A DNA stretch of 64,000 bases from Aliibacillus thermotolerans (lineage in GTDB: Bacteria > Bacillota > Bacilli > Bacillales > Marinococcaceae), in contig NZ_WKJG01000039.1 in assembly GCF_027853235.1 (NCBI RefSeq), forward strand, positions 124,001 through 188,000. Direction: 5' to 3'. The notes beneath the pieces were generated by a model. It had not been told where the DNA came from. It saw nothing but the letters and a program-made list of their open reading frames with translations, and did no database searches. Both the position numbers and the translations under genes were made by a program. Of this stretch, positions 54,256 through 64,000 are shown piece after piece (the first letter of the stretch is position 1; the number at the start of each line of letters is the position of its first letter).

Positions 54256-54425
54256 GAAGAAGGCTTCGCAATCCGTCCTACATAGATTCCTGAAAGAAAA
54301 GCCATACAGATGGTGCCATTTTGCTACCAACTTGGTGGCGACATGCGTATGAAACAGACTGAGCGTTCTAGTTATGTCTGTTAAGCATGTTTTCAAACAT
54401 ATTTCTGTGAAAAGGAGAGGTTGAT

Positions 54426-55541
54426 ATGAGCACAGCTCGTGGTTTGGAAGGAGTAGTTGCAACGACGTCCAGTGTCAGTTCTATTATCGACGATGTTTTG
54501 ACGTATCAAGGGTACAACATTGATGACTTAGCAGAAAACGCTTCATTTGAAGAAGTCATTTTCCTTTTGTGGAATGGCCGTTTACCGAAGCAAGAAGAGT
54601 TGGACCAGCTAACACAAGATTTAGCGGATAATATGGATGTTCCACAAGAAATTTTTGATTACATGAAAGCTTATCCAATTGACAAAGTACATCCAATGGC
54701 AGCGCTTCGCACAGCTATTTCTCAATTAGCACTTTATGACGAAGAAGCAGATGACATGTCTGAGGAAGCAAACAAAAGAAAGGCGATTCGCATTCAAGCA
54801 AAAATACCAGCAATCGTAACAGGCTTTAGCCGTATTCGGGAAGGAAAAGAACCAGTTGCTCCGAAAAAAGATTTGAGCTTCGCTGCGAACTTTTTGTACA
54901 TGCTAAAGGGAGAAACACCGGACGACATTTCTGTTACTGCTTTCAATAAAGCACTCGTATTGCATGCTGATCACGAGTTGAATGCTTCTACCTTTACGTC
55001 CCGTGTGTGTGTTGCCACACTATCTGATGTATACTCCGGGATTACTGCCGCAATCGGAGCGTTGAAAGGGCCATTACACGGTGGCGCCAATGAACGCGTG
55101 ATGAAAATGCTTACGGAAATTGGAGATGTTGATGGAGTTGAGCCATATCTCCGCAAAGCATTTGAAAATAAAGAAAAAATTATGGGATTCGGTCATCGTG
55201 TCTATAAAAAAGGTGATCCACGTGCGAAACATTTGCGTGAAATGTCCCGTCAACTCACTGAAATTACCGGGGAAACAAAATGGTACGAAATGTCTATCAA
55301 AATGGAAGAGATTGTCGTAAAAGAGAAAGGACTTCCACCAAACGTTGATTTTTACTCTGCTTCTGTGTATCATAGCCTAGGGATTGATCATGATTTATTC
55401 ACGCCAATTTTTGCAACGAGCCGTACTTCTGGTTGGTTAGCACACATTTTAGAACAATATAGTGACAACCGCTTAATCCGCCCACGTGCTGAATATGTCG
55501 GTCCCGAAAAACAAACATACGTACCAATCAATGAAAGATAA
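54426..55541 (+). CDS. citZ: Citrate synthase
   Basis: Condenses acetyl-CoA and oxaloacetate. The 371-residue type I short form has TSSVSSIIDDVLTYQGYNID at the N-terminus, catalytic His residues in GPLHGGANE and MGFGHRVYK, and catalytic Asp in NVDFYSASVY. AAAAGGAGAGG lies before the ATG. It heads the citZ-icd-mdh block; 232 bp separate it from icd and contain no clear terminator. Confidence 0.97.
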   Translation: MSTARGLEGVVATTSSVSSIIDDVLTYQGYNIDDLAENASFEEVIFLLWNGRLPKQEELDQLTQDLADNMDVPQEIFDYMKAYPIDKVHPMAALRTAISQLALYDEEADDMSEEANKRKAIRIQAKIPAIVTGFSRIREGKEPVAPKKDLSFAANFLYMLKGETPDDISVTAFNKALVLHADHELNASTFTSRVCVATLSDVYSGITAAIGALKGPLHGGANERVMKMLTEIGDVDGVEPYLRKAFENKEKIMGFGHRVYKKGDPRAKHLREMSRQLTEITGETKWYEMSIKMEEIVVKEKGLPPNVDFYSASVYHSLGIDHDLFTPIFATSRTSGWLAHILEQYSDNRLIRPRAEYVGPEKQTYVPINER

Positions 55542-55773
55542 ATCATGATGAAAAAGCCGACATGGCTACCACTAATATGATGTTTATGTTCAAAAAGAAC
55601 GGAGCAAGGAACTGATGGAGATTCTCTTCATTGGTTCCTCTCCTCATGCCAATCCCCTCGATCGAAACCAAACCTTCTTCCAAAAAAATGCTGCAATGCA
55701 TGTAGAACAAATGATTCCCATTTCCTTTTTGAACATTAAATATGTTTTAAATACTTAGCAGGAGGTTATAAAT

Positions 55774-57042
55774 ATGTCTACTGGTGAAAAAATTACTACA
55801 ACAAATGGTGTCTTGAACGTTCCGGATCAACCGATTATCCCTTTTATTGAAGGAGATGGAACGGGTCCTGATATTTGGGCAGCTGCCAGTCGTGTGTTGG
55901 ATGCCGCAGTCGAAAAAGCATACAATGGGAAGAAAAAAATTCAGTGGAAAGAAATTCTCGTTGGTGAGAAAGCGTATAATGAAACAGGAGAATGGCTGCC
56001 AAACGAATCTTTAGAAGCAATTCGCGAGTATTTGATCGCGATTAAAGGTCCACTTACAACTCCAATCGGTGGAGGGATTCGTTCGTTAAACGTAGCACTT
56101 CGTCAAAAATTAGATCTATTCACTTGCCTTCGACCTGTACGTCACTTTACCGGAGTGCCTTCTCCAGTGAAGCGACCGGAAGACGTAAACATGGTTATTT
56201 TCCGTGAAAATACGGAAGATATTTATGCAGGAATTGAATATAAAGAAGGCACGGACGAAGTGAAAAAAGTCATCAAATTCCTGCAAGAGGAAATGGGTGT
56301 GAACAACATTCGCTTCCCGGAAACCTCCGGAATCGGAATTAAGCCGGTGTCAAAAGAAGGTACCGAACGTCTCGTTCGAGCAGCCATTCAATATGCCCTT
56401 CAAGAAGGTAGAAAAAGTGTGACGCTCGTTCATAAAGGAAACATTATGAAGTTTACTGAAGGAGCGTTTAAAAACTGGGGGTATGACCTAGCGGAACGGG
56501 AATTTGGAGATAAAGTATTTACATGGAATGAGTACGATGAAATCGTTGAAAAAGAAGGTCGCGATGCTGCAAATGCTGCACAAGCGAAAGCGGAAGAAGA
56601 AGGAAAACTCATCATTAAAGATGCGATTGCAGATATTTTCTTGCAACAAATTTTAACTCGTCCGAAAGAGTTCGACGTGGTGGCTACAATGAACTTGAAC
56701 GGGGACTATATTTCCGACGCGCTTGCTGCGCAAGTTGGCGGAATTGGAATTGCTCCGGGAGCAAACATTAACTATGAAACGGGACATGCCATCTTTGAAG
56801 CAACTCACGGCACTGCACCAAAATATGCCGGTTTAGACAAAGTGAACCCATCTTCTGTCATTTTATCTGGAGAACTGATGCTTCGTCATCTCGGTTGGAA
56901 TGAAGCAGCGGACTTAATCATTGCTTCCATGGACAAAACGATTGCAAGCAAAGTAGTGACTTATGACTTCGCTCGTTTGATGGAAGGTGCACAAGAAGTA
57001 AAATGCTCTGAATTTGCTGATGAACTCATTAAAAATATGTAA
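55774..57042 (+). CDS. icd: Isocitrate dehydrogenase (NADP)
   Basis: Oxidises isocitrate to 2-oxoglutarate. The 422 residues match bacterial NADP-Icd: [14 protein letters not shown], substrate-binding [17 protein letters not shown] with the Ser phosphorylated in E. coli, [32 protein letters not shown] and [17 protein letters not shown] lies upstream of the ATG. mdh follows after 27 bp. Confidence 0.97.
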   Translation: MSTGEKITTTNGVLNVPDQPIIPFIEGDGTGPDIWAAASRVLDAAVEKAYNGKKKIQWKEILVGEKAYNETGEWLPNESLEAIREYLIAIKGPLTTPIGGGIRSLNVALRQKLDLFTCLRPVRHFTGVPSPVKRPEDVNMVIFRENTEDIYAGIEYKEGTDEVKKVIKFLQEEMGVNNIRFPETSGIGIKPVSKEGTERLVRAAIQYALQEGRKSVTLVHKGNIMKFTEGAFKNWGYDLAEREFGDKVFTWNEYDEIVEKEGRDAANAAQAKAEEEGKLIIKDAIADIFLQQILTRPKEFDVVATMNLNGDYISDALAAQVGGIGIAPGANINYETGHAIFEATHGTAPKYAGLDKVNPSSVILSGELMLRHLGWNEAADLIIASMDKTIASKVVTYDFARLMEGAQEVKCSEFADELIKNM

Positions 57043-57069
57043 TGATAGATGAAATCGGGGGGCTATAGA

Positions 57070-58014
57070 GTGACAATTACACGGCGGAAAATTTCTGTAA
57101 TTGGTGGAGGTTTCACCGGTTCCACAACAGCGTTTATGTTGGCGCAAAAAGAGCTTGGGGATATCGTTCTAGTTGATATTCCAGACAACGAAAACCCAAC
57201 AAAAGGGAAAGCATTGGATATGTTAGAGGCAACTCCCGTGATGGGTTCCGATGTACAAGTAATTGGAACGGCCAATTATGAAGATACGAAAGACTCTGAT
57301 GTCGTCATCATTACAGCAGGCATTGCGAGAAAACCGGGAATGAGTCGAGATGATCTTGTAACAACCAATGCGAAAATTATGAAATCAGTCACGAAAGAAA
57401 TAGTGAAACATTCGCCAAATTGTTATATCATCGTGCTAACAAATCCAGCGGATGCGATGACTTATACCGTTTATAAAGAATCCGGTTTTCCTAAACACCG
57501 CGTGATGGGACAGTCAGGTATATTAGATACCGCTCGTTTTCGAACCTTTGTCGCCCAAGAGTTACATGTGTCGGTAGAAGATGTCCAAGGGTTCGTCTTA
57601 GGTGGTCATGGGGACGATATGGTGCCACTGATCCGCTACTCCAATGTAGGAGGAGTACCGCTCTCAAAACTTCTTTCTGATGAACAAATAGAGGCAATCG
57701 TGGAACGTACGAGAAAAGGGGGCGGAGAGATTGTGCAATTGCTTGGAAATGGCAGTGCTTATTATGCCCCGGCAGCATCCCTTACAGAAATGACCGAAGC
57801 TATTTTAAAAAATAAAAGACGCATTCTTCCGTCTATCGCCTATTTAGAAGGAGAGTATCACTTCCATGATCTCTATCTAGGTGTTCCGACAATTTTAGGC
57901 GGTAAAGGGGTAGAAAAAGTCATTGAACTAGACTTGACCGATGAAGAAAAAAAGGCGCTTGAGAAATCAGCAGCGTCGGTTCGAGAAGTAATGAAAGCAC
58001 TCCCGAAAGAATGA
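57070..58014 (+). CDS. mdh: Malate dehydrogenase
   Basis: NAD-dependent interconversion of malate and oxaloacetate; LDH-like MDH family. The 314-residue protein has the Rossmann motif [32 protein letters not shown] with the substrate-selecting Arg, [10 protein letters not shown] and the catalytic His in [10 protein letters not shown]. The GTG at 57070, 7 nt after GGGGGG, gives the normal N-terminus; the ATG at 57049 precedes that site. It is closed by a terminator. Confidence 0.96.
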   Translation: MTITRRKISVIGGGFTGSTTAFMLAQKELGDIVLVDIPDNENPTKGKALDMLEATPVMGSDVQVIGTANYEDTKDSDVVIITAGIARKPGMSRDDLVTTNAKIMKSVTKEIVKHSPNCYIIVLTNPADAMTYTVYKESGFPKHRVMGQSGILDTARFRTFVAQELHVSVEDVQGFVLGGHGDDMVPLIRYSNVGGVPLSKLLSDEQIEAIVERTRKGGGEIVQLLGNGSAYYAPAASLTEMTEAILKNKRRILPSIAYLEGEYHFHDLYLGVPTILGGKGVEKVIELDLTDEEKKALEKSAASVREVMKALPKE

Positions 58015-58027
58015 TAACATCATCTAG

Positions 58028-58062
58028 AAAAGAGATTGTCCAAGAGGGCAATCTCTTTTTCG
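58028..58062 (+). terminator. Terminator after mdh
   Basis: AAAGAGATTG(T)CC pairs with GG(G)CAATCTCTTT around AAGA, followed by TTTC. Confidence 0.85.
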
Positions 58063-58119
58063 GTGCAAAAATTTCTTATTTACCTTCCATGATTTTGTGA
58101 AGAGATAATTGTGTAGTCA

Positions 58120-58128
58120 TGTTATAGT
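58120..58128 (+). promoter_or_regulatory. Candidate extended -10 of phoPR
   Basis: TGTTATAGT, 43 bp before the phoP ATG; no good -35 at the expected spacing. phoPR has several promoters in B. subtilis. Confidence 0.4.
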
Positions 58129-58171
58129 TAATATGTACCCTTGATAACTTTCTTTAGGATGGTGGAAAGTC

Positions 58172-58876
58172 ATGACACAAAAATTTTTGGTGGTTGAAGA
58201 TGAAGAGTCTATTGCGACCCTCATTAAATACAACCTAGAACAAGCCGGCTATGAGGTAGAGGTAGCAGAGGATGGCGAAATAGCGATAGACAAATTTAAA
58301 AATAAACCGTTTGATTTTGTTATGTTAGACATCATGTTACCAAAAGTGGACGGCATTGAAGTGTGCCGGGAAATTCGACAACAGAGTCGTCACGTGCCCA
58401 TTTTAATGTTGACCGCTAAAGACGACGAATTTGATAAAGTACTCGGACTGGAATTAGGTGCAGATGATTATATGACAAAACCGTTTAGCCCAAGAGAACT
58501 GATGGCACGTGTAAGAGCAATATTACGAAGAGTGAGTGAAGACCAACAACCAAAGGAAGAAGAAATCAAGAAAATAGAAATCGGCGCATTGACGATTTAT
58601 CCCGAAAACTATGAAGCCTATTTAAATGGTGAACCGATTGACTTAACCCCGAAAGAATTTGAATTGCTTCTATACTTAGTGAACGGAAAAGGGAAAGTAA
58701 TAACTCGGGATCAATTATTAAATGCGGTATGGAACTATGAATTTGTTGGGGACACTCGCATTGTCGACGTACACATTAGTCATTTACGCGATAAAATTGA
58801 ACCAAACACAAAAAAACCGACGTACATTAAAACGGTGCGGGGACTCGGGTATAAATTTGAGGGACCTTCCGCATGA
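58172..58876 (+). CDS. phoP: Phosphate-regulon response regulator PhoP
   Basis: OmpR-type regulator controlling phosphate starvation genes. The 234 residues comprise a receiver domain (about 1-120; acidic pocket E9/D10, phospho-acceptor D53 in VMLDIMLPKVDG, K103) and a winged helix (about 135-230; DLTPKEFELLLYL, VDVHISHLRDKIEP, VRGLGYKF). GGATGGTGG lies upstream. The stop overlaps the phoR ATG. Position after mdh agrees with B. subtilis. Confidence 0.95.
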   Translation: MTQKFLVVEDEESIATLIKYNLEQAGYEVEVAEDGEIAIDKFKNKPFDFVMLDIMLPKVDGIEVCREIRQQSRHVPILMLTAKDDEFDKVLGLELGADDYMTKPFSPRELMARVRAILRRVSEDQQPKEEEIKKIEIGALTIYPENYEAYLNGEPIDLTPKEFELLLYLVNGKGKVITRDQLLNAVWNYEFVGDTRIVDVHISHLRDKIEPNTKKPTYIKTVRGLGYKFEGPSA

Positions 58877-60549
58877 ATCGCTTTCAGACACGCTTGTTCA
58901 TCGGATTTTTACTTGTCACGCTATTTGTATTAACAACACTCGGATTAATAGTTGGGCAATTAGTGGCAAGCTATTACAAAGATACGTTAACAGAGCGTCT
59001 GGAGCGGGAATTGACACTTAGTGCCGCCGTGTTGGAAACATTAGAACGTAATGAATGGGAATCATTTTTAAAGGAATTATCCACTCGGCTGGATGTTCAA
59101 GTGCAAATGAATATCCAAGAAGAAGCGCTCATTGTTGATCCGGAAGAAGGGATTGTTTCGACATTTCCAGAAGAGCAAGAAGATTTACTATTGTTGGAGG
59201 AATCATTTTGGAATGACACAGGCTCATTACAATTTGCATTACCAGTGGAGCAGCAGTTAGAGGATTTCCATCGCTACATGTGGATTTTTATCTTTATTAG
59301 CTTTTCTCTAGCTTTTTTCATCATTGCAATGATGAGTTATCGCATCACGTTAGAATTAACTCGCCCGATTAGTCATGTGACAAACGTAGCGAATGAACTG
59401 GCAAAAGGAAATTTTAAAGTCCGGACCTACGATAGAAGAAAAGATGAAATTGGTCAATTAATGCGTTCCATGAATATGTTAGCGTACAATTTAGATCAAA
59501 TTACAACCCATTCCCAAATTCAACAGGAACGTCTCGAAGCGCTAATTCAACACATGGGGAGCGGCTTAATCTTTATCAGTGAACGTGGGGACATTGCGGT
59601 GATTAACCAATATTGTAAAGATATTTTTAACACGGATACAGATCAGTGGCTGAACGAATTGTATCATCAAGTCATTCCGGAAAAGCCAGTGAACGATCTA
59701 ATTCAACAAATTTTCTTTACAGAACAAAAAATACGTAAACAGATTCAGTTTCAGCAACGTATTCCCGATAAACATTATGAAGTGTATGGTGCACCGGTTG
59801 TAGGAGATAATCATGAGTTGCGAGGAGTGGTTCTTGTCTTACACGATATTACAGAGTTAAAACGATTAGAAAATATTCGCAGAGACTTTGTCGCCAATGT
59901 ATCCCATGAATTAAAGACGCCCATGACTTCTTTAAAAGGCTTTACAGAAACATTACTAGACGGTGCCATGGACGATGAAAAAGCACGGAAGCAATTTTTA
60001 CAAATTATTTGGAAAGAAAGTGATCGTCTTTCCCATCTCATTGATGATTTACTACATCTTTCCAAATTAGAAAGAGAAGATTTGGAGTTGGAGTGGCAAG
60101 AGATTCAAGTGACAGAAATTGCAAAAGAAGTCATTGAACTATTACGCTCAAAAGCAGAAGAAAAAAGTATTACTTTAACTACGACTTTCCAACCTGAGCT
60201 AACAATGATTGGTGATCCCCTTCGATTTCGACAAATACTCATTAATTTAGTCAGTAATGCGATCAATTACACTTCTCCCCATGGCCAAGTATGGGTGGAG
60301 GTGATGGAAAAAGAAAATCAAGTGGTCATGATCGTTAAGGATAACGGCATTGGCATTAGTGAAGAAGAAATCCCAAGAATTTTTGAACGTTTTTATCGAG
60401 TGGACAAAGCACGTAGTCGGAATTCTGGTGGAACGGGTTTAGGACTCGCAATTGTCAAACATATCGTGGAGGCTTTTGAAGGTGATATTCAAGTAGACAG
60501 TGAAAAAGGGAAAGGGACAATATTTATTGTGAAGCTTCCGCAACGTTAA
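58873..60549 (+). CDS. phoR: Phosphate-regulon sensor histidine kinase PhoR
   Basis: Membrane sensor kinase for PhoP, 558 residues. Two membrane helices (about 8-31 and 136-155) bound an extracellular region. They are followed by HAMP (about 156-210), PAS (about 225-330), HisKA with the phospho-His345 in ANVSHELKTPMTSLK, and an ATPase domain (LVSNAINYTS, DNGIGISEEEIPRIFERFY, GTGLGLAIVKHIVE). ATGA overlap with phoP shows coupling. Confidence 0.94.
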   Translation: MNRFQTRLFIGFLLVTLFVLTTLGLIVGQLVASYYKDTLTERLERELTLSAAVLETLERNEWESFLKELSTRLDVQVQMNIQEEALIVDPEEGIVSTFPEEQEDLLLLEESFWNDTGSLQFALPVEQQLEDFHRYMWIFIFISFSLAFFIIAMMSYRITLELTRPISHVTNVANELAKGNFKVRTYDRRKDEIGQLMRSMNMLAYNLDQITTHSQIQQERLEALIQHMGSGLIFISERGDIAVINQYCKDIFNTDTDQWLNELYHQVIPEKPVNDLIQQIFFTEQKIRKQIQFQQRIPDKHYEVYGAPVVGDNHELRGVVLVLHDITELKRLENIRRDFVANVSHELKTPMTSLKGFTETLLDGAMDDEKARKQFLQIIWKESDRLSHLIDDLLHLSKLEREDLELEWQEIQVTEIAKEVIELLRSKAEEKSITLTTTFQPELTMIGDPLRFRQILINLVSNAINYTSPHGQVWVEVMEKENQVVMIVKDNGIGISEEEIPRIFERFYRVDKARSRNSGGTGLGLAIVKHIVEAFEGDIQVDSEKGKGTIFIVKLPQR

Positions 60550-60620
60550 ATGAAGTGATGGATAGATAGAAAAGATTTAGACGCTTTATCATAAAGAGAG
60601 ATGGAAGAGGAGGAGACGTT

Positions 60621-61640
60621 TTGTTGTCAATAAGACAAGTGATACTCGGTTTCGTTTCATTCATTGGTATTGTTATTTTGGCTTTATTTCTTCTTACGGG
60701 CTGGTATACAGTTTCAGAATCGGAACAAGCAGCACTCATCACCTTTGGTCGAGTGGATGAAACTGTTACCGAGCCGGGTTTGAAATTTAAACTTCCTTGG
60801 CCGATTCAAAAAGCAGAAGTGCTTCCCGCCTCTACGAATAGTTTAAGAGTCGGATATGAAACGACAGAAGATGGAGAAGTGGCGGAATATAACGATGAAG
60901 CAAAGATGATTACGGGAGATGAAAACATTTTATTCGTTGATTTAGTCGTTCAGTGGAGAATCACTGATCCGGAACAATATTTGTTTAATGCAGACGATCC
61001 TGAAAATATTTTATATCAAGCATCGTCAGCGTCTCTTCGTGGTGTCATCGGGAATTCGGAAGTAGATGACGTTTTAACGGACCAAAGAGCTGAAATTGAA
61101 GGAACTGTGCTGGAGTCCTTAACAGCATTACTGGAAGATTATCAGATTGGAATCACTGTGTTAGATGTAAAATTACAAAACGTAGAACTTCCAACCGATG
61201 AAGTGCGCAAAGCGTTTACAGCGGTCACGGACGCCCGGGAAGAACGATTAACGAAAATTAATGAAGCGAATAAATATCGCAATCAACAAATTAACGAAGC
61301 AGAAGGGGAAAAAGATGCGATTATTTCCCGAGCAGAAGGACAACGGGCGGAAAGAATTGAAAGAGCCCGGGGGGAAGCTGCACGGTTTAATGCGTTGTAT
61401 GATGAATATATAAATAATCCAGATGTGACAAGACAACGCCTCGTATTAGAAACCCTCCAAGATGTTTTGCCGGATACGGAGCTATATATTATTGATAGTC
61501 AGCAAGACACCGTAAACTATTTACCAATTCGTCCATTGGAACGCCAAGCGGGAGAAGCTGCCGTACGGGATAAAGACAACAACAATAATCAAGAAAATGA
61601 CCAAAGCGATGATAACGGAGGTGAGAATAGTGGCCGATGA
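60621..61640 (+). CDS. hflK: FtsH protease modulator HflK (SPFH family)
   Basis: Membrane-anchored stomatin/prohibitin-type protein that with HflC surrounds FtsH and tunes proteolysis. The 339 residues have an N-terminal helix (about 6-28), YTVSESEQAALITFGRVDET, an SPFH domain and a coiled-coil region (NEAEGEKDAIISRAEGQRAE). The tail is Asn/Asp/Glu-rich (NNNNQENDQSDDNGGEN). The TTG at 60621 is 7 nt from GGAGG; a second TTG follows at once. It overlaps hflC by 11 bp. HflKC is not at this locus in B. subtilis. Confidence 0.9.
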   Translation: MLSIRQVILGFVSFIGIVILALFLLTGWYTVSESEQAALITFGRVDETVTEPGLKFKLPWPIQKAEVLPASTNSLRVGYETTEDGEVAEYNDEAKMITGDENILFVDLVVQWRITDPEQYLFNADDPENILYQASSASLRGVIGNSEVDDVLTDQRAEIEGTVLESLTALLEDYQIGITVLDVKLQNVELPTDEVRKAFTAVTDAREERLTKINEANKYRNQQINEAEGEKDAIISRAEGQRAERIERARGEAARFNALYDEYINNPDVTRQRLVLETLQDVLPDTELYIIDSQQDTVNYLPIRPLERQAGEAAVRDKDNNNNQENDQSDDNGGENSGR

Positions 61641-62562
61641 TAACGTATTAAATATGAATGACAGACGCTCCCGTCCCCCGTGGACAAAATGGATTCGAAC
61701 AGGCCTTATTCTCGTTGTTCTATTATTTATCCTTCTTGTTGGAATCATGAATGTTTTTATCGTGAAACAAGGGGAATATAAAGTCGTTTCACAATTTGGG
61801 GAAGTGGTACGTATTATTGACTCCCCGGGCTTAAATGCAAAAGTGCCATTCATTCAGCAAGTATCCTCTTTGCCAAAATATCAAATGAGTTATGACATTA
61901 CTTCCGCTGAAATTAATACCCTTGATAAAAAACGTGTATTAATTGACAATTATGCGGTGTGGAGAATTAGTAATCCTCATGACATGATTGCTAATGCTCG
62001 CACCGTTGAAAATGCGGAATCAATTATGGCAAACTTTATTAACTCTGTCATTCGTTCGGAACTCGGACGTTTAGAATTCGAACAAATTATTAACGAAGAA
62101 GATTCCGCACGAGGAGACATTAATGCAATGGTCACTGAGCGTGTGAACAGTCTACTGGCGGAAGGAAGTTACGGAATAGAAGTGACGGATATTCGCATGA
62201 AAAGAACGGATCTTCCAGAAGATAATGAACAAGCAGTGTACCGTCGCATGATTTCCGAAAGAGAATCGACTGCACAAGAATATTTATCAGAAGGAGATGC
62301 GGAAGCAAATCGAATTCGTGCCAACACGGATCGGGAAGTGACAGAAATGCTATCGCAAGCAGAAGCGGATGCTGAAGAAATTATCGGGGAAGGAGAAGCA
62401 GAAGCAGCAGCGATTTACAACAGTTCCTTCGGTCGGGATCCGGAGTTTTATGAGTTGTACAAAACGTTGCAAACATATCAACAAACCATTGGGGAAGATA
62501 CTGTCATCGTGTTACCATCAGATTCCCCGTACGCTCGAATATTAATGGGATATGTTGACTAA
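61630..62562 (+). CDS. hflC: FtsH protease modulator HflC (SPFH family)
   Basis: Partner of HflK, 310 residues. A membrane helix (about 23-45, TGLILVVLLFILLVGIMNVF) is followed by VKQGEYKVVSQFGEVV, the SPFH domain, and the conserved SERESTAQEYLSEGDAEANR and QAEADAEEIIGEGEAEAAAI coiled region. The GTG at 61630 is 7 nt after GGAGGT, within the end of hflK; the ATG at 61597 has no site. A terminator follows. Confidence 0.92.
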   Translation: MADDNVLNMNDRRSRPPWTKWIRTGLILVVLLFILLVGIMNVFIVKQGEYKVVSQFGEVVRIIDSPGLNAKVPFIQQVSSLPKYQMSYDITSAEINTLDKKRVLIDNYAVWRISNPHDMIANARTVENAESIMANFINSVIRSELGRLEFEQIINEEDSARGDINAMVTERVNSLLAEGSYGIEVTDIRMKRTDLPEDNEQAVYRRMISERESTAQEYLSEGDAEANRIRANTDREVTEMLSQAEADAEEIIGEGEAEAAAIYNSSFGRDPEFYELYKTLQTYQQTIGEDTVIVLPSDSPYARILMGYVD

Positions 62563-62576
62563 TCCAATACGATGTG

Positions 62577-62622
62577 TAAAAGGGTGACTTCTCTGTGACG
62601 ATCAGAGGGGCTACCCTTTTTC
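62577..62622 (+). terminator. Terminator after hflC
   Basis: AAAAGGGT(GA)C(TT)CTCTG pairs with CAGAG(G)GGC(T)ACCCTTTT across GTGACGAT-type loop sequence, followed by TTC. Confidence 0.8.
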
Positions 62623-62664
62623 ACCAATCAGAAGATGAAAAAATAGGAAGAGAGGGGCTTTTTT

Positions 62665-64000
62665 GTGAAAAAGCTAGTGTTGATTGACGGGAACAGTATT
62701 GCTTATCGCGCTTTTTATGCGCTTCCTTTGCTTCATAATGAGAAAGGTGTCTATACAAATGCTGTATACGGATTTACAACGATGCTGTTAAAAGTGTTGG
62801 AAGAAGAGAAGCCAACGCATTTACTTGTAGCTTTTGATGCAGGTAAAACAACGTTTCGACATGACACGTATGAAGCATATAAATCAGGTCGTCAAAAAAC
62901 TCCATCCGAATTATCCGAACAATTTCCACTGATTCGTGAGCTGTTAGATGTTTTTCAAATCGCTCACACAGAAGTGGATCATTATGAAGCAGATGATATT
63001 ATCGGCACATTGTCGAAGCGAGCGGAAGAAGAAGGCTGGCAAGTCCATATTTATTCAGGAGATAAAGATTTGTTACAACTTGTTTCTGAAAAAACAAAAG
63101 TGATTTTAACAAAAAAAGGAATTACCACTGTAGAAACTTATGATGAACAAACAGTAATGGATAAATATGGAATTACACCTGCCCAAATTCCTGACATGAA
63201 AGGATTAATGGGAGATGCTTCCGATAATATTCCAGGAGTGCCGGGCATTGGTGAAAAAACGGCATTAAAATTGTTAAAAGAGTATCCAACCGTCGAAGAA
63301 GTGTTAGCATCCATTGACCAAATTTCTGGTAAAAAAATGAAGGAGCGATTAAAAGAACATCGGGAACAAGCTTTAATGAGTAAAAAATTAGCGATTATTT
63401 CCCGGGAAACACCAATGGATGTGACATTAGACGGTTTAAAAAGAGAACCTTATGATCCGAAGGCAGTGACCGATTTGTTGAAAGAACTAGATTTTCGTTC
63501 TCTTTTGAAACAATTTGATGAAGATGAAACAGGAGAAGAAAATTTAGAAGAAGTGACTTTTGAAACGGTAAAAGAAGTAACCGAAGAGATGCTCATGTCT
63601 CCATCTGCTTTGGTCGTCGAAGTGCCTGATGATAATTATCATGATAGTGACATTTGGGGAATTGCGGTAGTGAATCATCGGGGAAAATACTACATTCCAA
63701 CAGACGTTGCATTACATTCTGATGTCTTCAAGCAGTGGGCGTCGGATGAAACGAAAGAGAAATACATTTTTGATGCAAAACGAGCTGTTGTTGCACTCGG
63801 TTGGAAAGGGGTCTCTTTAAAAGGAGTGACCCATGATATGCTCATCGCCTCCTATCTGATAGATCCTTCCGCTTCCTCTCATAGCGCTGCTGACATTGCG
63901 TTAAGGAAAAATAAAAAAATTGTTCAAACCGATGAATTTATATACGGAAAAGGAGCAAAAAGAGTTCGTCCTTCTGAAGAGGTGTTAGGGGAACATCTTG
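62665..64000 (+). CDS. polA: DNA polymerase I, 3'-truncated by window edge
   Basis: Repair and Okazaki-fragment polymerase. About 445 codons are visible from a GTG start preceded by AGAGGGG. Residues 1 to about 290 are the 5'-3' exonuclease (KKLVLIDGNSIAYRAFYALP, VDHYEADDIIGTL, YSGDKDLLQL and the helix-hairpin-helix VPGIGEKTALKLL). The following 3'-5' exonuclease-like domain has VVEVPDDN where a proofreading enzyme has its first DxE motif, so proofreading is probably lost, as in other Bacillus PolI. The polymerase domain lies beyond the window. Confidence 0.96.
   Translation, partial: MKKLVLIDGNSIAYRAFYALPLLHNEKGVYTNAVYGFTTMLLKVLEEEKPTHLLVAFDAGKTTFRHDTYEAYKSGRQKTPSELSEQFPLIRELLDVFQIAHTEVDHYEADDIIGTLSKRAEEEGWQVHIYSGDKDLLQLVSEKTKVILTKKGITTVETYDEQTVMDKYGITPAQIPDMKGLMGDASDNIPGVPGIGEKTALKLLKEYPTVEEVLASIDQISGKKMKERLKEHREQALMSKKLAIISRETPMDVTLDGLKREPYDPKAVTDLLKELDFRSLLKQFDEDETGEENLEEVTFETVKEVTEEMLMSPSALVVEVPDDNYHDSDIWGIAVVNHRGKYYIPTDVALHSDVFKQWASDETKEKYIFDAKRAVVALGWKGVSLKGVTHDMLIASYLIDPSASSHSAADIALRKNKKIVQTDEFIYGKGAKRVRPSEEVLGEHL

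Overview
The window is a chromosome segment from a member of the Bacillaceae. It is moderately AT-rich by eye, has strong AGGAGG-type ribosome binding sites and uses many TTG and GTG starts. Gene order closely follows the Bacillus subtilis arc ccpA-motPS-acuCBA-acsA-tyrS-rpsD-dgcP-refZ-hisJ-ezrA-nifZ-thiI-sppA-yteJ-ytfIJ-ytxK-ytkKL-ytoI-ytpI-nrnA-ytrIH-dnaE-ytsJ-accDA-pfkA-pyk-fxsA-citZ-icd-mdh-phoPR-polA. Spore-associated genes (gerW/ytfJ, ytrH, ytrI, a YjcZ-type peptide) indicate an endospore former. The sodium-type stator MotPS, an HflKC pair and a class A PBP with a very acidic tail would suit a salt- or alkali-adapted species, but that is inference.

Layout. 1-7005: end of ccpA, the motPS stator operon, and acetate/acetoin utilisation genes acuABC divergent from acsA. 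7006-7993: an accessory gap with a terminator, a decayed binding-protein remnant and an array of degenerate 52-bp units. 7994-12467: a class A PBP and tyrS under a T-box. 12468-18806: an accessory block of isochorismatase-like, spore-type small proteins, a putative zincin, Hsp20 and a KatE-type catalase. 19070-20506: rpsD with its S4-type leader and a GC-rich Bacillaceae intergenic repeat. 20507-29208: enoyl-CoA hydratase family, a P-loop/Asp23-like protein, diguanylate cyclase dgcP, refZ, hisJ, ezrA and nifZ. 29205-41724: thiI, ytcJ, sppA, yteJ, ytfI, gerW, ytxK, a universal stress protein, ytkK, ytkL, ytoI, ytpI and nrnA. 41725-42369: a second intergenic array with a strict 52-bp period. 42370-50237: ytrI/ytrH, dnaE, ytsJ, accD and accA. 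50328-58014: pfkA, pyk, fxsA and the citZ-icd-mdh block. 58172-64000: phoP-phoR, hflK-hflC and the start of polA, which is cut by the window edge.

How the genes fit together. Central carbon genes dominate: acetate activation (acsA, acuABC), malate to pyruvate (ytsJ), malonyl-CoA synthesis (accDA), lower glycolysis (pfkA, pyk) and the first TCA steps (citZ, icd, mdh), with the global carbon regulator CcpA at the left edge. Cell division and envelope genes (ezrA, refZ, PBP, sppA) and signalling genes (dgcP, phoPR) are interspersed.

The least explained parts are the two intergenic arrays at 7374-7812 and 41856-42250. Each is built from diverged 52-bp units, one array additionally in a ~145-bp higher-order pattern. 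They are the best candidates for something undescribed. No phage, IS element, CRISPR, rRNA or tRNA was seen.
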